Shown in pieces: positions 11,223 through 23,817 of a stretch of 64,000 nucleotides of DNA. Each line of letters opens with the position of its first letter. Position 1 is the stretch's first letter. A program made the position numbers and the translations under genes. Below the pieces are notes generated by a model, which saw nothing but the letters and a program-made list of their open reading frames with translations, made no database searches and was not told the origin of the DNA. Source of the DNA: Agelaius tricolor (Eukaryota; Chordata; Aves; Passeriformes; Icteridae); the NCBI GenBank assembly GCA_023055355.1, contig JALJCS010000018.1, forward strand, positions 1,364,001 through 1,428,000. Reading direction: 5' to 3'.

Positions 11223-12470
11223 CTGGGAGATGAAGGTGCCCCTAATCCCTCCTGCCAAGCACCCCCTGCCAGGCTGAGCCCCCTGCGAGCACAGGGCAGG
11301 GATGGAGCCTCGTCCCCAGATCCAGCACTTGTGAGCTTGGCTGGAGACACCAGATTTTACCCCCAGTCAGAAAAAAAAGGAGATGCAGGATGCATGGAGG
11401 GAGCCAAGAGGGAAAACACGCTGAGACTCCCGGTGCCACAGGAGGAGCTCCAGCATGGCGTGTCTGAGCAGAACAGCACGTCCCTGTCACACCCCATGTG
11501 CTGCAGCCAGCCCTGGGGAGCACAGGGATCTGGGCACGGCACCTAACGGGGAACTGCGAGCCCCCACTTCCTCCAGCACAGCCCAGATCCACATTTAGAC
11601 TCTCTGGGAAATGCTGGCTGAAAGGAGGCTGGCACGAAATTTCCATTTGCAGTCACAGGGGTTTGGAGAAATCAATCTCTTTAGAGTCCTTTGGAAACCT
11701 CAGTCTAGTGGCTTTAAATATTTACTGTACTCCTGCACACCAGATGCCAAAATTGCAGGGTTCATTCTCCCAGGCAGCCCGTTGGTGCAGGCACTGTGAG
11801 GCTCCAAACCAGCCTGTGCAGGTGCTGATGAAAAACAGTCCTTAATGTGATTGTGATTTGCAGTTGAAAATCTCTGAAGTGCTTTTGAATTTGGGGGAAA
11901 AAAAGTCAGAAATAATTTTTGTGCCTGCAGAGCGTTCAAGTCCTTCATGGTGGCACAAGGGCGGCCCACGCCTGGCCAGCTGTGCCCACAGCCCCTGTGC
12001 ACGGAGCAGCACCAGGAGTGCCCTCCTGGGATCACCCCCTGGTGCTCCTCTGGCTCTGGATGACTCAGCTGGGGGAGGTGGGAGGCAGAGGTGATGCCTG
12101 TCCTGCTGTGCGGGTAGTGCAGTGCCACTCAGAGGCTTTAACATGGCCAGAGGGAGCAGTAGGAGTCTCTGGGATCCATCGTTTTTTCTCATAACATAAC
12201 AGCAGGTGACATCTATTTTTCCCCTTTTGAAGATGCCTCTGATGTCCCTGCCTGTTTCAGGGAGAGCCCTTATTCAAACCCTAAAAATTCAACATGAGGG
12301 CACGTGAAAAACCTGCCAGGGCTCAGGGCAGCAGACCCTGCTGGGCATTGCTGGAGATGGACAAATCTCACCTGGGGCTGGGGGCTGGCTTTGGCTCTGC
12401 AGGGAGCAGGGCCTTGCTTCAGGTGTCCCTCAGGTGTGGCCAGAGCCCCGGTGTGCTGCCCACCCCACTG
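11223..12470. other. Unique DNA, nothing recognised
   Basis: No repeat family or exon is recognised. Positions 11690-11940 are less G+C-rich than the flanks and include a short T/A-rich part near 11890-11925. Confidence 0.45.
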
Positions 12471-12794
12471 CAGGACACTGCTGTGGGACACGGGGACACT
12501 GCTGTGGGACACAGGGACACTGCTGTGGGACACGGGGACACTGCTGAGGGACACAGGGACACTGCTGTGGGACATGGGGACACTGCTGTGGGACACAGGG
12601 ACACTGCTGTGGGACACGGGGACACTGCTGAGGGACACGGGGACACTGTTACAGGACATGGGGACACTGCTGAGGGACACAGGGACACTGCTGTGGGACA
12701 CGGGGACACTGCTGTGGGACATGGGGACACCACTGCAGGACACGGGGACACTGTGGGACATGGGGACACTGTTACAGGACATGGGGACGCTGCA
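12471..12794 (+). repeat. Minisatellite, 21-bp unit, about 15 copies
   Basis: Units are of the form gacactgctgtgggacacgg plus one G. Variants are gtggg/gaggg/acagg and acacgg/acacag/acatgg, and at least one unit is shortened near 12745. The 21-bp period keeps a 7-residue reading period in every frame, which explains the long open frames on both strands (300, 293 and 241 codons). This is not evidence of coding. Confidence 0.96.
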
Positions 12795-12883
12795 GAGGTT
12801 CCCAGCAGGGTGGGTGGGTTTGTGCCAGCTCTGGCCTGGAGCCAGGGGTTTGTTTGGCCTCAGCTGCTGCCTGAGCAAACAGC
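12795..12883. other. Spacer between two tandem arrays
   Basis: Unique sequence of 89 bp. It resembles the flanking arrays only in base composition. Confidence 0.5.
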
Positions 12884-12964
12884 CTGGGAATGTCCCCCAA
12901 GGGGACAGGGCTGGGAATGTCCCCCAAGGGGACAGGGCTGGGAATGTCACCCAAGGGGACAGGG
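12884..12964 (+). repeat. Tandem repeat, 27-bp unit, 3 copies
   Basis: Three adjacent 27-bp units begin ctgggaatgtcccccaaggg. The third differs by one base (cacccaag). A truncated fourth start (ctggcatgtcc) follows. The unit shares ggggacaggg-type motifs with the array just upstream, which suggests a related origin. Confidence 0.93.
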
Positions 12965-13574
12965 CTGGCATGTCCTGGGTTCTGTTCCTGGCCATCCTAC
13001 AGCTGCTCTGGTGCTGCTGGGCAGCTCCTCAGCATGGCTGGGAACAGCCAGCATCTCCACCCCACAAGCAGCTTTCCAAACTCACTCCCTGTGCCCCAGT
13101 GCCCCAAACCACAGGGTCCTACCCAATTCTGCAGCCCTCCAGCAGCACCAGGATGGGCACACGCAGTGGGGCCAGGGGCCAGTGAGTGCTTTGTAACCCT
13201 GCAGTCACTCACAGCAGCACAGCTCAGGTTTACTCTCCCTTTGCACGCAGGAGATCACAAGAACAGCGCCCCCGGCCAGCCCAGCCCTGCCAGCTGTCCT
13301 GGGGCTTTTGGTGGCAGTGGCTGAGCCCAGGTGTTCAGTGCTGAGCAGCCAGCTCCCCCCAGAAATGGGCTCCCAAGTATCAGCAGGTTGAAGCCTGAAG
13401 AAATGCCAGGTCTCATTCAGCAGCCCTGAACTCCAGCAGGGTCACTTGGCCAGGACTTCCCACCTCAACTCATGGACTAACAACATTCTGCACAGTTATT
13501 TCCTCCAGTGCCAACAAAGGTTCATTGCTGCTCTCCAGGGTATAATTAACAGGAGATGCATGTGGGAAATACCA
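12965..13574. other. Unique DNA, nothing recognised
   Basis: G+C-rich at first, becoming more A+T-rich after 13480. No feature can be supported. Confidence 0.45.
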
Positions 13575-13745
13575 GAACCATGAAATCGCCGAATCACAGA
13601 GTGGTTTGGGTTGGCAGGGACAAAGATCATCTCATTCTACCCCCTGCCATGGGCAGGGACACCTTCCATGAGCCTGGGTTGCTCCAAGCCCTGTCCAACC
13701 TTGGAGACTTCCAGGGATGGGGCAGCCACAGCTTCTCTGGGCAAT
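13575..13745 (-). mobile_element. CR1 LINE fragment, 3' end
   Basis: Reversed CR1 3' end: aatcgccgaatcacagagtg (octamer tail remnant), gtttgggttggcagggacaa, agatcatctcattctacccc, ctgccatgggcagggacacc, ttgctccaagccctgtccaa, and cagggatggggcagccacag ending at cttctctgggcaa. It is about 170 bp long and 5'-truncated. Confidence 0.93.
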
Positions 13746-16700
13746 AAATGCACAGCAAACCCACTGGGGATGCTGCTGTTCGTATCTCCAACAGGTTTAC
13801 AAGCTGGAAAAGAAGGAGGAACCAGGACATGACATAAACAGCTGGAATGTAACAGTGCCTGGTGAATCCAGCAGGATGGGGGCTCAGTGACACAAATACA
13901 GGACTGTGCAAGGCTCTGACAGCTCCCACAGTCACTGAGAAGCCCAAAAGCACCACCTGGGCACCTGGCTGACTCTTCTTCAAAGCCTTTTTACTGATAA
14001 AAAGGGAAAGGGAAGATTAAAAACCCCTCAGCAGTAAAGCCCCAGCCTTGCTCAGCCTGGCTCTTCCAGCAGTGCTGAAGGAAGGGAGATGCTGTCGACC
14101 CAGAGCTCTGCTGGAGCCCTGCCCGTCCCCACACCAGTTCCCCAGCACTTTCCCAGCTCCCCCCAGCACCAGCAATCCCAGTCAGAATGCCACAACAGGC
14201 AAGAGGCAGAGTATGAACCAGATTGGCACAGGAGGTGGAAACACCAGGCATGGCTTCAAGCAGTTCCTGCTTCCAGAGAGCTCCTGTGCCTTGGCTGTGC
14301 CCTGGCTGCAGGGAAGGGCACATCCATGGGGATTCTCCAGGCTCATGCAGGGATTTGGGAGGGCAGCACAGACCCAGAGACCTGCACCATGAGCTGCTGC
14401 AGTGTGGGGACAGGACCTGGGGCTCTGCCCCTGCAGCCCCAGCAATGGCAGAGCTGTTGTAGGGAGGATCTGAGGGAGCCCTGCTCTTCAGTCAGGGCCC
14501 TTGCGTCCAGAGAACCAGGAAAAAAAATAACAGCCTTATAAAAGACTAATTAGGGACAATCCTAGCTCCTCTATAGCCAATAAGTTTTGCTATTAACTAT
14601 TATCAAGGCTAGATTTTACCCAAGGAGATTTCCTGTTAAAAACAGCTTAATTAAAATGGGTAGAAAGCCCTTGTAGGTCTCCCTACTCCCACACCAGCAC
14701 CCCAGGCAGGCAAGTTCCAAACACACTGCCTTACAGACCTGAAACAGGGATCAAGGGGAGATAAAAGGGACAGGGAGAGCCCAGGGGCTCAGCTTGAGCT
14801 GGAGCAGGGAGATGGCTCCTTCCCACAGAGCTCAGCGTCCTCCCCAGCCCAACATCCCAGCCTGTTCCTTTACAAACATCCCCTGCTCCTCCAGATCCTG
14901 TCCTCGCTCTCCTCCAGTCCATCCCCAGCTGCCCTCCCCCAGCAGCCCCCTGTTTCTCTCTCTGATGTCTCCTCCTGCAGATATTTTAAGCCCCTGTGGT
15001 ACCCAGCTCTTTGCAGCCGGATGGAAGCAGGAGGCTTCTCTCTCATCTGTCAGGGTAGATGCAAACCAGAGCCAGCGGGGTACAGGCCAGACAAACTGGG
15101 AGAGAGCTTTATATAACTGGAAAGAAAGAGCCAAATTCATCCTGGCCCTGCCACAGACTGGAGGGTTGGGATGTGCCAGGAGCTCTGCCTGTGCTGTGGT
15201 GCCCAGGCTGGCAGCAGCCTGGGCGTTTGGGCTGGGGGTGCAGAGTTTCCTCCAGACCACAGGAAACCATGGTTCACCTCCATCCTGGGAAAGCAGGAGC
15301 TCCCAAGGCTGGTGTTGCCACAGGAGGTTGCTGCAAAGCTCCAGTTGGGTTGTTTGAATTCAGATTTGGAGGAGAGATTTTGTGTTAATCAAAGGTGTGA
15401 GGCATTTCCCATTGAAATGTCTGAAAGAGATGCTGACCAAGGGATCAATGTGACATGGGCAACATGGGCTGGGTCCTGAGGGCCAGGGAAGCAGTGGAGC
15501 TGCTCCCAGGGTGTGAGCTCTGTGCTCAGTCCATGTGCCAAGCACTCACTGAGGGCAGAGCCTGAGCTATCCATGGGTGTAGAAACAGCAATTCTTCAAA
15601 CTTTGTTCCAAAGGAGAGAAGGAAGGGAGCCCTACTTTGCAAGAGCATGAAATCCACTGTACAACATGGAGGTATCTCATAAAAAGACACAGGAATGACG
15701 GCTCCAATTTCACATAAACCAGACATTTTTCTTGTTGCTTCCACAGAAGAGTCTTCCCTGCAAACTTTCCCAGTGCCTTGCAGTTGGGCTGCTCAGACTT
15801 AAACTGCAGAATGCCATAAATAAAAGTGGCTTGGATAAAGCGGGCTGAGCTGTTTGTGCAGAAAGCGCAGCCAGGTGTCCTAGGAGAGATGTGAGAGCCA
15901 GGCTTTGGGGAACCCAGTGGTTGGTTTGGGATGAGCATCCCACAGGACAGGGTTTGGCTGGTCCCTGCACTGGCTGCTCCTGCAAGGAAGAGCAAGGATG
16001 TGGCAAGAGCAAGGACTTCCTGTAGCAGTGATGGCTCTTTCCAGGAAATATCCAGAAAACACCATTTCCTAGGCTGGGTTGGGAGCTCAGAGAGACTTGA
16101 AAATACAAATTAATTGCTGGAAAGGAATGTGAAAATGACAGCTCTTTTTCTGCCTGGTGTTACACTTCACCGCTCTTCTCCCTCCTTTCATTAATTCCTG
16201 TGACTTCATGCATTTGAGGAAAGCTCCCATTAGTCACAGTTGCTTTCCCACTCATCCTTGGTGCCTTTCAGCAATAAGTCCAGGCTAACTGGTGCCCATG
16301 TAAAATAGATTTCATGATGGCAAGAATTTCCCTAACAACGATCTGAGCCTCGTTATGTCTGAGAAGTGTTACCTCTCTCTGAGAGTCACAGCCAGAATGC
16401 AGAACCTAATGATTTGGGACAGACACTTAAATGAATCCTTGCTCCAACTCCAGCATCTCCAGCTGCAGGGAAGAGCACGAGGCCAGGAAGGAGCCCTGTC
16501 AGCAGGATGATCCCTTCCAATTAGCTGGAGTTGATCTGGCCGGGGATATCTGTGCGCTGGGGAACTGAAGTCATCCCCAAAGGAGCATCAGCTTCTCTGC
16601 CACCCCTTCTGAGCTCCAGACTGCCCCGGAGGCAGCTCTTGGCACAACGAGCCCAGCAGCTTCCCCGCCATTTCAAAGGTCGAGGGTTCCCCATCTGCAT

Positions 16701-17028
16701 CCTGTGCACACCACGTTTAATTCCAAAGCCTGAACGAGGGTTTGAAGTCTCCTTTTTCCCTTTCCCAGGCATGAAAAACTCCTGGTAAAAGTGAATACGA
16801 AAGCAAGGGCAGCTCAGCATCAGGAAACCAGGTGGGGAAAGCACCAGGAACATCTGAGGAGCCAGCTCCCGTCAAAGCCTGTCCCACACTCTGCTCGGGT
16901 GTGTCAGCGCTTGTCCCTGCTCTGAGCACCGCGAGTTCCCGGCTCTGAGCACCGCGATTGCCCCGCGGCTCCGGGAGCAGCCGGACAGCGCAGCAGCTGT
17001 GCCAGGGGCAGCCAGGGGACAGAGCCGG
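13746..17028. other. Unique DNA with two A+T-rich patches
   Basis: No gene is recognised. Positions 14518-14670 are A+T-rich with actaattaggg, gctattaactattatc and cagcttaattaaaatggg. Positions 16110-16440 are also A+T-rich. Both are candidates for conserved non-coding DNA by composition only. The rest is G+C-moderate, with chance open frames of up to about 190 codons. CpG density rises at 16880-17010, just before the next array. Confidence 0.45.
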
Positions 17029-17828
17029 GGGACAGTGCCATGGGGACAGTGCCATGGGGACAGTGCCATGGGGACAGTGCCATGGGGGCAGTGCCAGGGG
17101 ACAGTGCCCTGGGGATGGTGCCATGGGGACAGTGCCATGGGGACAGAACCATAGGGACAGTGCCATGGGGCAGTGCCATGGGGGCAGTGCCAAGGTGCAG
17201 ACCCATGGGGCAGTGCCATGGGGACAGTGCCAAGAGACTGTGCCATGGGGGCAGTGCCAGAGGGACAGTGGCATGGGGACAGTGCCAAGAGACAGCACCA
17301 TGGGACAGTGCCAGGGGGACAGTGCCATGGGGACAGTGCCATGGGGACAGTGCCAAGAGACAGCACCATGGGACAGTGCCATGGGGGCAGTGCCATGGGG
17401 GCAGTGCCATAGGAATAGTGCCATGGGGCAGTGCCAGGGGGACAGTGCCATGGGGCAGTGCCAGGGGGACAGTGCCATGGGGACAGTGCCAAGAGACAGC
17501 ACCATGGGACAGTGCCAGGGGGACAGTGCCATGGGGACAGTGCCAAGAGACAGCACCATGGGACAGTGCCATGGGGACAGTGCCATGGGGACAGTGCCAT
17601 GGGGGCAGTGCCATGGGGACAGTGCCAAGAGACAGCGCCATGGGACAGTGCCATGGGGGCAGTGCCATGGGGGCAGTGCCATAGGAACAGTGCCATGGGG
17701 CAGTGCCATGGGGGCAGTGCCATAGGAACAGTGCCATGGGGCAGTGCCAGGGGGACAGTGCCATGGGACAGTGCCATGGGGACAGTGCCATGGGGACAGT
17801 GCCAAGAGACAGCGCCATGGGACAGTGC
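17029..17828 (+). repeat. Minisatellite, 14/15-bp unit, about 53 copies
   Basis: The array is built from gacagtgccatgggg (15 bp) mixed with gcagtgccatgggg (14 bp), gacagtgccaagaga, acagcaccatggg and gacagtgccaggggg. Larger blocks recur, such as a gccaagaga unit followed by cagcaccatggg and then ordinary units (17288, 17354, 17490, 17547), which shows higher-order duplication. CCATGG occurs in most units. The minus strand stays open for up to 431 codons with a PWHCPHGTVPMAL-like period; this comes from the lack of stops in the unit and not from a gene. Confidence 0.97.
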
Positions 17829-20800
17829 TCGGAGGCTCCTCAGCTGCCTGCCCTGCAGCAGAGCCCGCTGCCCGAGGCTGGCACTGTGGGCACACAGGAG
17901 GATGTGCTGGCTCCTGGCGTGGCACAGGCTGTCCCCCCGCTGGCTCCCAGCGCTGCGCTGGCGGCACAGCCTCCCGGGCTCGGTGCCACCCCGGCAGATG
18001 GGCAGCGTTCCCTGGCGGGGTGTTAGGGCAGGATTGATGGTCAGGAATGTTAAACCAGCAGCTCCTGCAGGGTCCCGACCCCTCTGGAGAAGGAGCCGAG
18101 CTGCTGGGTGTGGGACAGGGTGAGTGCCACCATCTCCCGAGTCCCGGCCCTCTGCTACAGAAATCACTGCCTCAACTCTTGTAGCTCTTTCTCAAGAGCT
18201 CAGCCTGCTCTGGAAGCAGCCACAGGCACTCCCAAGGCTTCCACAACCAGGGAAGGGGAGCTGAGTTTGCTGCAGATGGCTGCAGCTGCCCCCGATGCTG
18301 TGCAGGACCTGCCTTGGCTGCTGCCAGTGCTGCAGCTGCTGCATCTGAGGGCTGACCCCAAAATAACAACAGGAACACGCTGTGAAATTCCGAGATGAAA
18401 CAACAATAAAAACCATCTTTATTGCTATCACTAAAAGCACAAACAGCAGCACTTTGCTCAAGCTGAGCTCTAAAAGCAGGGTTTTAAAGCCTGCCCAGGG
18501 GGATATGTGCCAGCAGTACATGGCACCACAGCTTCCCCAGGCTCCTTCCCAAATACTGCACCCAGCATCTCAGGGACTGCCCCATGCTTTGTGTCCTGCT
18601 GCGTGCTCTGTGTCAGTCTTGATTTGTGCAATAAAAACCAATTGGTTTCGAGTCCCTTTGTGCCAATGTAGAGTTATTGGATTCCAGCAAAAAGGGGTAA
18701 ACAAATACTGAGATTTCACAAGCAAGCAAAAGGTGCACTGAAGCTCTGAGGTGCTGTTGCACCCTCTCCCTGCCTGTGTTCTCTGCCCATTTGACCACGT
18801 TGTTTGGTGAGTGGCAAGTGAAGATCTGCTGACAAGTCACACCAGAATCCCACTGGCAGGGAAGAGTGGCACAAGAGGCTTTGCTGAGCATTGGCACTTC
18901 ATCTGGAATCTGTTCTGTGTCCCAGAGTTGTGCTGTCCTTGCCAGAGCTCTGCCAGTCCATGTGCCCACATCCTGGCTGCCTCCTGCCAGCTGATTTTGG
19001 CCAGTGCAGAGCTGTCCCCTGGCTTTCTGTGCCATTGCTCCTCCTGACTCCTCCTGAAAACACCAGTGCTCATCTTCATCCTGAAGGTTTTACTGGGAAA
19101 AGGTGTCTTCCCTTCCCCAGGGAGCCATGGCCAAATGGCACAATACCCCAAATTTTCTGTACCTGGTTTTTGTTTCCTGGACCACCGTGGACCACACTCC
19201 ACTGTGTCTGTGTCACATCCCTTCCTTAGGTGCTTTCCATGTTTCTGAAGGAAAAGCCATGAACACCTCACACATCATGTCCATGACTCTCTCCAAGTGT
19301 AAGCAAATAAAACGAGATTTTAATCCAAACTTCCCTGGTTCATTCAGTGCCTGCATGGATGGTTTTCAGTTTCCCAGACTGGTTTTGAGGTCTTGTGGTG
19401 CACCAGAGACTGGTGGGCAGATGTTCAGCAGCTCTGAGGGGAGCTCTGTAGGAGAAGGAAAGGGGCAAGGACAGAGGTGGGTGGATCCTCTCCAATTTCT
19501 CTTTACTGATACAGCTAACGCTCTTTGGAACTGTGAATTCCATCCCACTTCCCTGGGCTTCTTCTGGGAGAACAGAGCAAGCTCCCCAGTGCTGGGGTGA
19601 GTTAGGAGAAGAGCTGGGAGGATGGGTGAGGAGAGCAAGCCCAGCACAGTGATGCTCTGGGCAGTCCCAGATAGATCCAGCCCCCATGAGAAGAACAAGA
19701 GGCATTTGCCACTTCTTCCAAAGTTCTGTGCAGTGCAGGGAATGAGGCAGGGTAATGAAATGTGCCCTGGTTTCCATTTTTGCTGGGAGGACAAGCAAGA
19801 GGAGTGGCAGCACCATGCAGAGGGAGAAAAGCTGTCCCTGATGGCTCTGCACAATTCAGGGCTCATCTTTGCTCCTGTGCTTCAGCTTTGCTGATGTCTT
19901 CAGCTCCTAATTTTCGTGCACTGTTACCCCAGGGGATGGAGGGGCAGAGGCAGCCCCAAAGGCAGGTCAGCTCTCAAAGGTTACACATGACTGATTAAAG
20001 GAAAAATCTGTAGCTTGGAGTTCAACTTGTGCCATGGAGCCTGCACAGGGGTCACCTCCCAGCCAGGAATTCCTGCAGAGGTAGCAAAGCTCCTGAGAAT
20101 GAGGAGCTGGAAGGAGCCTTGGCTTTGAGGTGGATGGAACCAAGAACCTTCTGGAATCATTGTGCTCCCTGCCAGCTGGATCCAAACATCTCTGGACTGG
20201 TCCTTTCATGCCTGCAGGAAATAAACATGCTGCCACTCTCAGCACTAAAGCCCCAATAGGCCATGAGCCTAAAAGAGAAAAACCAGGGGATCTTCCCATC
20301 CCCAGGAAGTCACCAGCGCTCGCTTCATTCCCAGTGGAGATGGCCAGCAGGAGCTGGGGGCTCTGATTTTTCCCCTGAACATTTCCCAGGATGGCCCATC
20401 CCCCTGGCCCTGTTTGGCCACCGTGCTGCAAAGCTCCAGGTGCTGTTCCAGGGTGTGAGCAGTCCCTGGCACAGACCCAGCTCCCTCCCCGTGGATTTTA
20501 CAGCTGCAGGTTCTGCTCTGCAGCCTCACAGACGTCGCATGGTGCTGGACTTGTGTCTGCTCTGGGGGCACCACTTGGGGAAGGCTGCTGAGCTCAGCTC
20601 TCTTGGATTTATTACATGGTCAGGCTCATAAAACAGGCTGTAAACTCAGGTGCCTTAATTCAGGCCCCCCGTTTGTCAGAAGGTTAAATCCATGCTGAGC
20701 TCAGGGTCTGACACCCTGGAACAGCACAGCCAGCCCCGCTGGGGGGCCTGGAGTGGAGGGAGCCCTGCAGTGCTGAATGGCCTTCCTCGGTCAAAATCCT

Positions 20801-22417
20801 CCTCATCATCACTCCTGGAAACCCTCTGGGGCTGCAGGCTGGCACTGAGGCCTTACAGGAATAATCCTCCAGGATAAGGAGTTCCCAAGCAGTGAGAACA
20901 GCTGGGTACACTGAGACCTCAGGTGCAACCACAGGGAAGATTCAGCCCTGGGAATCATAATTTTGCCATTAAATATCCTCATTTCAAGCTGGTGGCACTG
21001 CAGTTTGTGTTACTGTGGTCTGACCTCCTGTGTCTCTGCCAAGGCGCACTCAGAGCTGGCACACATCATGCTGTGCTCCTGACACCCACAGCCTTCAGGG
21101 CCCTCAGAAATCAGGCTTGGGAGCTTTCAGGTCTTGTCTACAATATATTCTAGCTTAAATGATACTTGATTTAGCTTTAATAATTTTGCCAAAAGTTATT
21201 TAAGGAACTTTTGCTGTGCCTGCAGCTTTCTCCAGGGTCAGATGCCTCACACAGCTTGTCTGAGTTGTGATGGCACCCAGGTGACTGTTGTTTATCCTGC
21301 TGGTTTGGGGTTATTTTATTTATATTACTCCCAACTCCTCTTAGCTCCACTTCTGCTTAGCTTTGTGCAATTGCATGACTTTCCCCTCCATTAAGAAATC
21401 CTGTAGTACAGAGAGAAGTTCAAACAAACCTAAATAATCACAGCACAACAAACATACAGCCCAGCAGGAGAGGCAAGAGTGTCATCCAACAGCAGGCATT
21501 GACTAGGAACTTATTAAAATAACCCTGAATGAACCCAAAATTGAAGAGGGATTGCTCCCACTGTGCTTCTCCAGGAAGCTCCTTTGGGAACCTCGCTGTG
21601 ATGCCAGCGAGGGGAAGGGTGAGAATTAACACAGGGAAAGGGATAGGGATGTGGCACTGCTGTTTCCTTCCCTTTTTCCACTCTGTGTCCCCAAAGCAGC
21701 AGAGATATCACTGCCAGGAAAGCAGCTTGGTGGAGGACAGTTTGCAGTAGCCTTCACCCATGCCAGAGTTTAATAATTTTCATTTCTTTGTATCTAAAAT
21801 TAGGAGGAAAAGTGGCCAAACCCCATCAGTTTGGGGAAAGAACACCCACACCCACCCAAGCAGATGGGTCTGTTTTTAGTTTGTAATTAAACTCACCCTC
21901 CTGGCGGGGAGGGAGAGCCCGTTTATAGCAGGGGAGGGAGCAGGAGATCCTCTCCAGGCTGTTTTCCAGCAAGGGGGAGTCTCATTCCTGCTGAAGGGAG
22001 CAGGATGACAAAGCCGTGAGCAACCGGAGAGGGATTTGCTGCCCTCCGGGCACGCTCTGCTATCCCGACAGCTGGAATGGCCTCATTTCAAACATGTTCA
22101 GCTTTTTGTCCTGAGGAGCACAAATCTCTGTGACCATGGCGCCATCTGTCCCACTCAGCACGGCCCTGGTGATGTCTCTGCTGTCCCTCCCCGTGGTCAC
22201 TGGGGCACAGCCCTGTCACCAACCCGAGTGGGGACAGTCCTGAACGAGCAAAGGAATATTCCCAGATCCCAGATTTCACCAGGACAGTGAGACAACCATC
22301 ACTGGTGCACAAGGCCCACTGGAAGAGCTGTGCTGGCCTCTGGGAATGGGGCACAGCCAGAGGGGCTGCAGAGCCTGGAAGGTGCTGCCAGTGGGGATGG
22401 GCAGGCAGCAGAATGGC
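17829..22417. other. Unique DNA, nothing recognised
   Basis: The first 300 bp are G+C-rich with several CpGs. An AATAAA lies near 18402. Positions 20940-21440 are A+T-rich, with aaatgatacttgatttagct and gttattttatttatattact. None of the open frames (up to 170 codons) has a recognisable domain. No CR1 piece was found here. Confidence 0.45.
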
Positions 22418-22562
22418 AGGGAAAGGGCAAAACGGGAACAGGGAGAAGGGAAAAAGGAAAAAGAAAAGGGAGAAGGGAAAGGGAGATGGGAAAAGGAAGA
22501 TGGAAAAATGGGAAAAGAAAAGGGAAAAGAGAAAAGGAGAAATGGAGAGGGAAAAAATAAAA
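22418..22562 (+). repeat. Polypurine tract, G/A-rich
   Basis: About 145 bp of almost pure purine on the plus strand, made of irregular ggaaa, gggaaa and agaaaagg words with rare T and C. Such tracts can form triplex (H-DNA). The lysine/glutamate/arginine-rich open frames here are artefacts of composition. Confidence 0.9.
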
Positions 22563-23315
22563 GGCAAAGTAAAATAAACCAATATTCAGTTAAATTCTAT
22601 TAAATTAAAGGCCCAGCAAGGCCAGCTGAGCTGGTCAGCATCTGTCTCCCCCAGTCCCTACCAAAGGCACGGCTGAGGGATTGTTCCCTGTGGGATTTGG
22701 CCCCGTGAGAGCCCCTGCTCAGCCCCCTCAGCCTGGGTTTGTACAGGCTGGGGTTTGCAGCCGCACCCGCAGAGCTGTGCTGCTGCCCAGGGCACTGCAG
22801 GCAGGGATGGGCTTTGGGAAGTGAGCCTGGAGCTCGCAGGACACGCCAGCCTGGTCCCTGCTGGCTGATACTCCTGTGCTCTAGGGAGCAACACTCAAAA
22901 ATTGTACCCTAAGAGCCAAAAATTCCTGAAGGAGAGCAAGAAAATCAGATTTCCCTCCTGGCTACAAAGGCTCAGCCACTGATTCCCCTTCCCAAGACTA
23001 GCTTGGAAACCCAAGGGGACAAGAGTGCCTTTGGCAAGAGACTGCCTGAAACGTGAGGAGGCTTTTCTCTAGATTTTCAACATGGTCTTTTAATTCTAAG
23101 CAAAACATCCAGAGTCTCCTACCTCATGAACCTTGCTCCACTGCCTTGACTTCTAAGTCAAATATTTCTCCCCGAGAATGCACTTGGCTTAAAACAACTG
23201 AACTACTGAGATGCTCAAGTGTCGTTCTGCTTCTGGATGAGCAGCGCCCAGGGTGCCCCAAATCCCTGGCACTGACTGTAGTGGTGAGACAGGGAAATCC
23301 ATCCCACCTCATCAC
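22563..23315. other. Unique DNA, nothing recognised
   Basis: A short A+T-rich junction (22563-22610) is followed by G+C-moderate unique sequence. No feature can be supported. Confidence 0.45.
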
Positions 23316-23655
23316 CCCCACAGCTTCCCATCCCCTCTGCATCCCCACAGCTCCCCATCCCCTCTGCATCCCCAGCTCTCCATCCCCTCTGCATCCCCAC
23401 AGCTCCCCATCCCCTCTGCATCCCCAGCTCTCCATCCCCTCTGCATCCCCACAGCTCCCCATCCCCTCTGCATCCATCCCCACAGCTTCCCATCCCCTCT
23501 GCATCCCCAGCTCCCCATCCCCTCTGCATCCCCACAGCTCCCCATCCCCTCTGCATCCATCCCCACAGCTTCCCATCCCCTCTGCATCCCCAGCTCTCCA
23601 TCCCCTCTGCATCCCCACAGCTCCCCATCCCCTCTGCATCCATCCCCACAGCTCC
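23316..23655 (+). repeat. Minisatellite, 25-31-bp units
   Basis: The core cagctccccatcccctctgc repeats about a dozen times, followed by atccc plus a variable linker (cc, ccca or atcccca) that sets the unit length. The core alternates ctccccat, ctctccat and cttcccat. The plus strand is almost pure pyrimidine apart from A. Open frames on both strands result from the lack of stop words in the unit. Confidence 0.95.
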
Positions 23656-23817
23656 CGGTCCCGGTGCCTTCTCCCAGCCGGGAGGGGCTGGGGGCTGGGG
23701 CAGAGCATCCCTCGGCAATCACAGCCAGGAGATAAAGCCTCATTTGCAACGTTGCCTTCAGTTGACAACTACATGTGAAACAAGATAACAGCTTGTACTA
23801 ATGAAGGTGTAATTTAT
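23656..23817. other. Spacer between minisatellite and CpG cluster
   Basis: Unique sequence, G+C-rich at first and A+T-rich from about 23760. No feature is seen. Confidence 0.5.

Noticed and set aside
12294..13196. 300-, 293- and 241-codon frames on both strands
   Set aside because: Driven by the 21-bp array, whose length is divisible by three; no domain in the flanks.
16717..18167. Minus-strand open frames of 431 and 416 codons
   Set aside because: They are almost wholly made of the 14/15-bp minisatellite; the non-repeat ends show no recognisable domain.
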